Positions 57,964 through 64,000 of a DNA stretch of 64,000 bases are shown here, in pieces. The notes beneath the pieces are model-generated. The model was not told where the DNA came from and ran no database searches. It saw only the letters and a program-made list of their open reading frames with translations. Origin of the DNA: Methylophaga nitratireducenticrescens (GTDB lineage Bacteria > Pseudomonadota > Gammaproteobacteria > Nitrosococcales > Methylophagaceae); NCBI RefSeq assembly GCF_000260985.4, contig NC_017857.3:1674001-1738000 (forward strand), read 5' to 3'. The translations under genes and the position numbers were made by a program. Every line of letters starts with the position of its first letter. Positions within the stretch are counted from its first letter, which is position 1.

Positions 57964-57991
57964 CCAACGTTGAATGTTGGATCATTTTTTT
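57964..57991 (+). terminator. Possible weak terminator
   Basis: CCAAC (57964-57968) and GTTGG (57976-57980) form a short stem followed after 4 bases by seven T residues. It lies in the 215 bases between the membrane protein gene and the convergent PepSY gene, which also hold a short ATGCTT/AAGCAT hairpin (57864-57879). The stem is short, so confidence is low. Confidence 0.35.
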
Positions 57992-58029
57992 GCAATAGCG
58001 TTGCCAATGGTCCAACGAACAATGTAGCA

Positions 58030-59655
58030 CTATGCCCCTTTTGGTTGATAGGACCATACGCTGTCGATTGCACCTGATTGATACACCCGTCGTGACGTGG
58101 CCCTTGCTAGAAATACAAAACCAATAGCCATCAATAGTGCAGTAACATCGACCATTATTGTACTTGGTTCCGTATGCGCCCAAAGTCCGCTATCCGGTAA
58201 GATAAAGGCCAGCAGGCTTGTTGCTGGAATAGTTAGGGTGGTGAGCGCCGCAACCCAGAGTAAATCCACTAAACTACGCGCGGCACCGCGAATGAATGCC
58301 CAGAACAAGGCAGCAAAAAACATCAGATAATAAATCCATTGATAACTGGAAAATACGGCTTGTGATTGAAGTGATAACCATTTGCTGCTCGCCAACATGA
58401 GCGAAATACCACAAACACAGCCGAGACATATACCTACTGTCAGTGAAGCCATTACACGTGTATCTTTACGTTGTGAACACAACGCGTCATCGGCTTTTAT
58501 CCGTTTACGACGGTTTTCTACCCAAAGCAGATTACCTGTGTAAAACAACCAGGCACCCGCCAGACCTAATATGAAATAAACCCAACGTATTGGTGATCCA
58601 CCAAAAGTAGCGAAATGTAATGCAAAAAGACTATTCACCACGATCATGTCGTTATTTTCTCCTGGCAGATAATCTGTTGATTGCACTTCACCGGTGTATG
58701 GGTTGATAGCAATAAAGCCACCGGGGGTTCTGGGGGCTAGCGCGTAATCATCATACCCCCATATTCGAACACTGGCTTTTGGGGTTGTGATGCCGACATA
58801 TTCAAGTTGATAGGGCTCAAAACTTGGGGAAGCCGTTTGGGCGATATCTAATAAGGATTCGGGAGAAAGCATTACCGATGGATCTGTACTTTGGAGTGGA
58901 TTAGGTTTTGGGGCGCTGGCGAATAAAGCCTGACGTAACTGACCGTCATGTATAACATTATCTTGAGCGTCATATAGCAAGTCATGATAGGCAAAAACAA
59001 ATGCGGTCAACGCCATGATGATATGAAAGGGCAGGCTACTGACCCCAACAACATTATGAGCATCCAGCCAGACATGTTTTGGTTTACGACCGAGACGAAA
59101 TGCAAAAAATACTTTCACTAAATTGGGTAGCAAAATAACCAATCCTGAAACTAAAGCCAAAGTGTATAACGTAGCAAACACTCCCATAATCCAGCGATTT
59201 GTATCACTGTCTACCGGTAAGCCTACAACACGATGTAACGTATCAATGAATTCTGCAACGGGGACAGGATGGACCTCTTCAGTCAACAGTTGATCTTTTT
59301 TATCCAAACGACCGGTGTAGTAGCGATTAGTTGAGACATCATGATCTCCGGCATTTTCATCCTGATTTATCCACATCAGTTGATGGGTGTGATATTTGTC
59401 TGGATATAAGTTGAGCAGTACAGTGTCAGCTGCTGAAGGTTCCGCCTCAATAATTCGAGCAATCAATCCAGAGACGTCCTGCAGTTGTGAAGCTTCTACT
59501 TCTGAATGTGGTGGTGTTGCCCAATGTGTAATTGACTCTTTAAATATGGTTAACGCTCCAGCATAAAAGGCAATAAATAATGCCATGCCACTAATAATAC
59601 CGACCCATGTATGGAGTATTTTATAGATGCGAATAATGTCAGCTTTCACTTTCAT
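58030..59655 (-). CDS. PepSY-associated membrane protein (iron-uptake associated)
   Basis: The 541-residue protein has four or more membrane helices and PepSY domains: an N-terminal helix (ILHTWVGIISGMALFIAFYAGALTIF), a periplasmic part with MGVFATLYTLALVSGLVILLPNLVKVFFAFR, HVWLDAHNVVGVSSLPFHIIMALTAF, and VNSLFALHFATFGGSPIRWVYFILGLAGAWLFYTGNLLWVE. His residues in helices resemble those of PiuB-type reductases that act with siderophore receptors. Last gene of the receptor-DUF3325-DUF3649-PepSY operon, 13 bases after DUF3649. A ferric-siderophore reductase role is inferred. Confidence 0.85.
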   Translation of the reverse strand: MKVKADIIRIYKILHTWVGIISGMALFIAFYAGALTIFKESITHWATPPHSEVEASQLQDVSGLIARIIEAEPSAADTVLLNLYPDKYHTHQLMWINQDENAGDHDVSTNRYYTGRLDKKDQLLTEEVHPVPVAEFIDTLHRVVGLPVDSDTNRWIMGVFATLYTLALVSGLVILLPNLVKVFFAFRLGRKPKHVWLDAHNVVGVSSLPFHIIMALTAFVFAYHDLLYDAQDNVIHDGQLRQALFASAPKPNPLQSTDPSVMLSPESLLDIAQTASPSFEPYQLEYVGITTPKASVRIWGYDDYALAPRTPGGFIAINPYTGEVQSTDYLPGENNDMIVVNSLFALHFATFGGSPIRWVYFILGLAGAWLFYTGNLLWVENRRKRIKADDALCSQRKDTRVMASLTVGICLGCVCGISLMLASSKWLSLQSQAVFSSYQWIYYLMFFAALFWAFIRGAARSLVDLLWVAALTTLTIPATSLLAFILPDSGLWAHTEPSTIMVDVTALLMAIGFVFLARATSRRVYQSGAIDSVWSYQPKGA

Positions 59656-59668
59656 GTGGACTTAGTTC

Positions 59669-59956
59669 TCAAAAAAATTTGAACAAAAAATACAATGCGT
59701 AAAGTAGGAGGTTCACGCCAGTAAGCCAAAGCCAGGCCTTTATGCCTGTTCTGAACAGATAACAGGTACTAAGTATCGTCAGCCAAACCAAGGCTTGCAG
59801 CCACATTATCAACTGTGCTTCTGCACTTCGATCGATAGTAAGTGGTAGTAAAAAAAACAGACCACTGACTGCCAGCGCAATAAAAAATCCGGCAATCAAA
59901 CCTGCAAATGTTTTCAATATCCAGTCATTTTGTGTTGAAGATGAGTGGCTTTTCAT
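59669..59956 (-). CDS. DUF3649-like small membrane protein
   Basis: The 95-residue protein has three membrane helices: TFAGLIAGFFIALAVSGLFFLLPL, AQLIMWLQALVWLTILSTCYLF and AWLWLTGVNLLLYALYFLF. Small DUF3649 proteins commonly sit beside DUF3325 and PepSY genes in TonB-receptor operons. Function unknown. It overlaps the DUF3325 gene by 4 bases. Confidence 0.78.
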   Translation of the reverse strand: MKSHSSSTQNDWILKTFAGLIAGFFIALAVSGLFFLLPLTIDRSAEAQLIMWLQALVWLTILSTCYLFRTGIKAWLWLTGVNLLLYALYFLFKFF

Positions 59957-60234
59957 GGACGCTTATCCCTGCTTGATTTCAACGCGCCAAGATAAGGGAA
60001 CAACACGAGCCAGAGCATAACCCAGGCCAAAAAAATGAAGACGGCGGTGATGGCTTGCATATTTGTGATAAGAAAAATCAGGCTGATCACAAATAATAGG
60101 AGTCCTGAACGCCTCAACAGCAGTGGGGGAAAATTACGTTTCAGCCAAAGCTGGTGTCTTGATGCTAGGTAAATAAAAATACAACCGAAGAAAGCCAACA
60201 GCAGCGCACTGTAAAAATATATCGACATAATCAC
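59953..60234 (-). CDS. DUF3325-like small membrane protein
   Basis: The 93-residue protein has three helices (SIYFYSALLLAFFGCIFIYLA, LLLFVISLIFLITNMQAI and AVFIFLAWVMLWLVLFPYLGAL). It fits the DUF3325 family found with siderophore receptors. It follows the receptor gene by 59 bases and overlaps DUF3649 by 4. Function unknown. Confidence 0.78.
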   Translation of the reverse strand: MIMSIYFYSALLLAFFGCIFIYLASRHQLWLKRNFPPLLLRRSGLLLFVISLIFLITNMQAITAVFIFLAWVMLWLVLFPYLGALKSSRDKRP

Positions 60235-60293
60235 TTCCTGAAATGATAAAGCAGCCGTGCAAACAGCTGCTTTATTGATTTCTACTCGTCAGG

Positions 60294-62336
60294 TTAAAAG
60301 AAAGAGTAAGTGGCTGAAACCCCAACATGGCGAGGATCAATCACATCCATATAACCTTGTGGATAACGTGCGTCTGCAGGGTAGTCAACGCGTTTGGCAT
60401 ATTTATCTGTCACATTGTTAATGTAGGCTGCCAACGCAAGTTGACCTATTTTGTAGTTGGCGCGTAGATTGATTACAGAATAACCACCGATTTTTTGTTC
60501 TTCGCTATTTTCAATATCGGCATAATAACCCCCGACATATTGCAGGTTACCACCCACATCGAAATTATCCGTCAGGTAGTATCTTGCACCAATATTGGCA
60601 GTTTTTTTCGGTGCTGAGCTGAGTTCATTACCATCTACACCTGGGTAATCGTCACCACCATCAACCACTTCTGTATGTAACAAACCTAACGATACATTGA
60701 TTTCCAGATCATCTTGGACCCACACAATTCCTTCAATTTCAGCACCGTAAGTTTCAGCTTTGTCGATATTAACGATATGTCGATTTGCCAGGCCTTGATA
60801 TCCATCATAGTCATTGAAAAAAACATTGGTATTCAACGAATATCGCCCGTCATCAAATTCATTTCGTGTAAAGAATTCATAAGTGTTCACGCGCTCATCA
60901 TCATAGTAGTAATATTCTCCAGCGATGGCATCAAGCGCACCACCGGAAGAGTTGTAACCTTTGCGTGCACTCGCCCCGACGCGATTCGTTTCTGTCAGGT
61001 CGTAGCTCAGGGCAATTTTGGGTAACCAAATAGTGTTGTTTTCGTCCAGGTTCGAGTCAATAGCACCATATATAAAGTGCCGTTCTTGTGACTCTTTTTG
61101 ATAACGTAATCCGCCAGTGAGCACTAATTTATCTGTTAGGCCAAAATTGACTTCACTGTATACCGCCTTGGAATCAGCAGTGTCATCACCGGTATATTGA
61201 TATGAACCCGTACTTTTGACATCTTGATCCCGTTTGAAATAATCCAAGCCCACAAATCCGTTCAACGCATGGCTACCTTCACCAAAGTTAAATTTCACAT
61301 CAACCGTTTTATTTTCATCGTTATAAAGCAAATTCTGTTTGTCAGCCGGAGCTGGATCGTAACTGTCAAAACCGAGTTGGTAATCCATTTTTGCAATCAG
61401 GAAATCCAGCGATGAGTTATCACTGAGCTGGTAGCGCATTTTAAGACTGGTGATTTCTGTTTCCGTGTCCATATCACGAATTAGTCCCTCAATCTTGTTA
61501 TAGTTTTCGGTGCCATCATTCACAAAGTAACGTCGACCAGCATCACCTTCCTCATTGTAGTTTGAGTAGGTCAATAACGCTTCAAATGCATCAGTGGGTG
61601 TCCATAACAATTTGGCACGACCTTGACGTGTGTCTAATTCATTTAAGTCGATATTGCTTGGATTGGTTTCATATTTGTCATTGGATGTAATGGTTTCACC
61701 ATCAACCAACTGACCTGCGAAGCGAAATGCCAAAACATTATCAATGATTGGACCAGACAACATTAACGCTTTGTCAAAATATTGATCTTTGTTTCGATAA
61801 CCTAGGCGAACCGCACCATCCCAATCAAATGTGGGATCTTTAGTGTTGATGTACATGGCTCCGGCAATGCTGTTACGTCCATGATTTGTCGATTGGGGAC
61901 CACGGTAAACTTCAATTTGCTCAAGATCCCATAAACCGGAGTCACCCGTAAAATCAGCTACAAATGGTTGTGCGACACCATCGATAATCGTGTTGAAGCG
62001 TGCATTAGCCCCACCACTGATCGAGTTGAAACCGCCAGCTGCACCATTTCCTGTTACGCCGCGAACATTCGGGACAACCCCCGTTTGGATGACAACATTG
62101 GGTATAGAAGAAATAGCATCACGCAAGTTTTGATGTTGGGTGCTGTTTAATTCATCTGCACCTATGACGGCAACTGAAGCCGCCGTATCTTTAAGACTTC
62201 TGCTTTGGTTTTCACCTTCCACCACAATATTGTTTAACTGGACTCGATTGTTATCGGTAACGTCCGTCGCGGTTTCAGCGATTGCCTGCGCATTCAGACA
62301 GGAACAAATTGCCACTGCCAAAAAGTGTTTCTTCAT
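60294..62336 (-). CDS. TonB-dependent outer-membrane (siderophore-type) receptor
   Basis: The 680-residue protein has a signal peptide (about 1-20, ending AIA) and a plug domain: LNNIVVEGENQSRSLKDTAASVAVIG, NVRGVTGNG and WDLEQIEVYRGPQSTNHGRNSIAGAMYINTKDP. A 22-strand-type barrel with many aromatic pairs ends in GVSATYSFF. It should import a ferric chelate using TonB. A strong Fur box lies 89 bases upstream, and an AraC regulator of the PchR type is divergent. First gene of a four-gene iron operon; substrate unknown. Confidence 0.93.
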   Translation of the reverse strand: MKKHFLAVAICSCLNAQAIAETATDVTDNNRVQLNNIVVEGENQSRSLKDTAASVAVIGADELNSTQHQNLRDAISSIPNVVIQTGVVPNVRGVTGNGAAGGFNSISGGANARFNTIIDGVAQPFVADFTGDSGLWDLEQIEVYRGPQSTNHGRNSIAGAMYINTKDPTFDWDGAVRLGYRNKDQYFDKALMLSGPIIDNVLAFRFAGQLVDGETITSNDKYETNPSNIDLNELDTRQGRAKLLWTPTDAFEALLTYSNYNEEGDAGRRYFVNDGTENYNKIEGLIRDMDTETEITSLKMRYQLSDNSSLDFLIAKMDYQLGFDSYDPAPADKQNLLYNDENKTVDVKFNFGEGSHALNGFVGLDYFKRDQDVKSTGSYQYTGDDTADSKAVYSEVNFGLTDKLVLTGGLRYQKESQERHFIYGAIDSNLDENNTIWLPKIALSYDLTETNRVGASARKGYNSSGGALDAIAGEYYYYDDERVNTYEFFTRNEFDDGRYSLNTNVFFNDYDGYQGLANRHIVNIDKAETYGAEIEGIVWVQDDLEINVSLGLLHTEVVDGGDDYPGVDGNELSSAPKKTANIGARYYLTDNFDVGGNLQYVGGYYADIENSEEQKIGGYSVINLRANYKIGQLALAAYINNVTDKYAKRVDYPADARYPQGYMDVIDPRHVGVSATYSFF

Positions 62337-62612
62337 GAATTTATCCTTGCTATCTATTAACTTTCCAGTCAGTAAAAAGAGCTTCGTCAGCCGTAAGACT
62401 GGTTCAATGAATTCATATCGTTATGTAAATGAAAATCATTATCATTATATGATAGTCTGTGATCGTAATTCTCTGAGAATGGTTATGAAAAAACAGCAAA
62501 ATAGTATGAAAATTTGGCAATCTTTGGAAACAAGAGACAACTTCTTGGTTAAACCGCAAATGTCAGTAAATAATTTAATTGGAATCAATCAGCTTGGTGT
62601 AAGGAATTCAAT
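62337..62612. promoter_or_regulatory. Divergent iron-responsive control region
   Basis: These 276 bases separate the receptor from the AraC regulator. The Fur box near the middle is the only clear site. AT-rich sequence around it could hold promoters in both directions, but no textbook -35/-10 pair stands out. Confidence 0.5.
62425..62443. promoter_or_regulatory. Fur box
   Basis: GTAAATGAAAATCATTATC matches the classic 19-base Fur consensus (GATAATGATAATCATTATC) at 16 positions. Another ATT-AT repeat follows directly (62444-62450), so more than one Fur dimer may bind. It lies 89 bases before the receptor ATG and 170 before the AraC start. Confidence 0.85.
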
Positions 62613-63635
62613 GTGAATTGGCAGGAACAAATTATCCATTTTTCTGATCTGCAACGTCTGAATACCTGTTACTCGATATTTTCGAAAGAGTTCATCCAGG
62701 ATGATGTGCTTCTAAAGGGTTTATTTCATCACAGCTTTAATCGTCATGGCCTTTCAATTCAAGCGGGAAACTTGATTGAGATGCGTGACCGAACCAGCTT
62801 CGCTGAGCTGCCGCCGGGGATCAGTTTCACTATTATGTTTCAAGGTGCGGTGTCATTTTCATTAGGACCAAATTGCTACCAACTGGGTAAATATCGTCAT
62901 GCTGATGTCGATTGCTCGGCCTTTATCCTGAATCAGCCAGAAATCCTCAGTCGACATTTCAAGAGGGGTATGCGGGTTTGCAAGCTGAACATATTCATTG
63001 AACGATATTGGTTAGAAGAAAAAGCCCGAACGACAAAAGATAAAGATTTGCTGGATCAGATGTTTAGCAAGCATTGTGCCTTTCATTATTGGCTTCCATC
63101 CAAGCAAATAATTGACAGGTCAAAAGCTTTACTGGACTTGTGTGATAACTCATCAATACGTCACCAGCTTTTAAGAGAATCTTTTGCATTGCAAATTGTG
63201 GGCGAATGTCTAGAAGAATTATCATTATGTAGTGGCATTAATGGTTCAGAGAATACTGCTGACATGGCACCTATGAGCTTATCCGATTCACGTCTGATAC
63301 AACGGATTGATACACTATTATTGCGGAGAATGGCTATCCCCGAAATGGCAGAAACGCTAGGGTTGAGTATGAGTACCTTGCAGCGAAGATTTAAATCGGC
63401 TTATGGGATGACAGTCAATAAATATTCCTGCCAAAAACGACTGGAAATGGCTAAAAAAGCCTTGATTGTGGAGAAAAAATCGATTGGCGAGGCGGCGTTT
63501 ATTGCAGGCTATGCTCACCCATCTAATTTCATTTCAGCTTTCAAAAAACGTTTTTCATTTACACCTTCAGAGTTTGTGCAGATGAGTAGTCAAAGGGCCG
63601 AATATAATGATCGAAATCATGCCCACAAGTCGTGA
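62613..63635 (+). CDS. AraC-family transcription regulator (PchR-like)
   Basis: The 340-residue protein has an N-terminal sensor part (LPPGISFTIMFQGAVSFSLGPNCYQLG) and a C-terminal AraC domain (about 240-335): MAIPEMAETLGLSMSTLQRRFKSAYGMTVNKYSCQKRLEMAKKALI and IGEAAFIAGYAHPSNFISAFKKRFSFTPSEF, the two helix-turn-helix units. PchR-type regulators bind ferric siderophores and activate the matching receptor; its divergent position next to a TonB receptor and Fur box fits. GTG start with AAGGA 8 bases upstream. Confidence 0.9.
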   Translation: MNWQEQIIHFSDLQRLNTCYSIFSKEFIQDDVLLKGLFHHSFNRHGLSIQAGNLIEMRDRTSFAELPPGISFTIMFQGAVSFSLGPNCYQLGKYRHADVDCSAFILNQPEILSRHFKRGMRVCKLNIFIERYWLEEKARTTKDKDLLDQMFSKHCAFHYWLPSKQIIDRSKALLDLCDNSSIRHQLLRESFALQIVGECLEELSLCSGINGSENTADMAPMSLSDSRLIQRIDTLLLRRMAIPEMAETLGLSMSTLQRRFKSAYGMTVNKYSCQKRLEMAKKALIVEKKSIGEAAFIAGYAHPSNFISAFKKRFSFTPSEFVQMSSQRAEYNDRNHAHKS

Positions 63636-64000
63636 AGTGTCTACTTGAGAACAACTTGAAGGCCAACTAATGAATAAGGAAGGCTTTTAACTGGGTATTT
63701 TGATCCGCTTCTCGCCTTGGATTGAATGATACCTCTTTGCATTGATCAACAGACCCTAGTCTGAAAGAGTTATTTCAGAAAGCCGATTTTGGATGCAACC
63801 TTTAATTGTCTTTCAAGACAACCTCGAGTCCGCTGGTATATTGAAGTGTTATCAGTAAGCCAACAACAAAAAGTGATCAAATACACCTCGGTTAGCACTG
63901 TTTCATCCACAGCTCGCCATGGCAAGGCTGAGCGCTGATCTGATGCCTCACGCAACCATTGCACAGTACGACTGATTCGTAGCAATGCAGGAATCTGAAT
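63636..64000. other. Terminal region without an identified gene
   Basis: These 365 bases contain a minus-strand frame that is open from the window edge to a stop at 63770-63772. Its translation (for example LREASDQRSALPWRAVDE) matches nothing I recognise, and no ribosome site supports its Met at 63985. It could be the C-terminal end of a gene starting outside the window. Nothing else is evident. Confidence 0.35.

Noticed and set aside
62140-62616. 158-residue plus-strand frame spanning the receptor start and Fur region
   Set aside because: It overlaps the receptor coding start and the Fur box, and the translation has no recognisable features.
63770-64000. Partial minus-strand gene at the window end
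   Set aside because: It is open to the edge, but no motif, ribosome site or family resemblance was found. A nearby GGGTCTGTTGATC (minus strand, about 63744-63756) resembles an IS end only superficially.
1-64000. CRISPR arrays, prophage genes, rRNA genes
   Set aside because: No regularly spaced direct repeats, phage structural genes or rRNA sequences were found on reading both strands.

Overview
The window looks like the chromosome of a free-living gammaproteobacterium of moderate GC. The recA-recX-alaS-lysC-csrA-tRNA-Ser-tRNA-Arg order, mutS next to pncC, and the cmoA-cmoB and ycgL genes all point to that class. A gene for a formylmethanofuran dehydrogenase/FhcA-type subunit, an enzyme family of methylotrophs and methanogens, suggests a methylotroph such as a Methylophaga relative. 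That genus assignment is inference.

Layout. 1-4414: end of a type I secretion system (HlyD-type adaptor, TolC-type pore) and an ExbB-ExbD-TonB energy transducer. 4415-6136: an AT-rich stretch with a DUF488 gene, two tRNA genes on the minus strand and csrA with a structured leader. 6137-14639: lysC, alaS, recX, recA and pncC on the minus strand, then mutS. 14654-21857: small conserved genes (YcgL, VOC, OsmC), a Crp/Vfr-like regulator, and a tight minus-strand operon rpe-gph-trpE-trpG-trpD-trpC. 22001-30822: envelope and tRNA-modification genes (DUF3530, spermidine-synthase-like, L,D-transpeptidase, YgiQ, cytochrome b561, YceI, tsaB-cmoA-cmoB), with a 42-residue membrane protein at 28233-28361. 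30855-38916: accessory genes, including a palindrome-rich MITE-like element (31772-32199), an SLC13 transporter, Blc, a voltage-gated channel with an unusually acidic filter, a double ribbon-helix-helix protein and a PAS-GGDEF-EAL protein.

38935-54914 is the most striking part: a zinc-starvation island. Three operator-like sites with the same 7-3-7 geometry as the Zur box control (a) merC-dksA2-COG0523 GTPase-DUF1826-zrgA-zur, (b) an ABC-2 ATPase, a TonB-dependent receptor, two ABC-2 permeases, a second COG0523 GTPase and an FhcA-like amidohydrolase, and (c) a divergent pair, DUF3299 against a LolD/FtsX-type ABC transporter. DUF2796, DUF3299 and this transporter together resemble the Zrg / PA4063-PA4066 zinc systems. 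A translationally coupled COG0523 metallochaperone and FhcA under zinc control links zinc homeostasis to one-carbon oxidation, and I know of no description of this. The receptor is broken by a one-base frameshift and by an IS982-family insertion with a clean 7-bp target duplication. DUF1826 is broken at an A-run.

55051-57814 holds a small membrane protein, a diguanylate cyclase and an unknown membrane protein. 57815-63635 is an iron-uptake unit: TonB-dependent receptor, DUF3325, DUF3649 and PepSY proteins, divergent from an AraC regulator, with a strong Fur box between them. The last 365 bases contain no gene I can identify.
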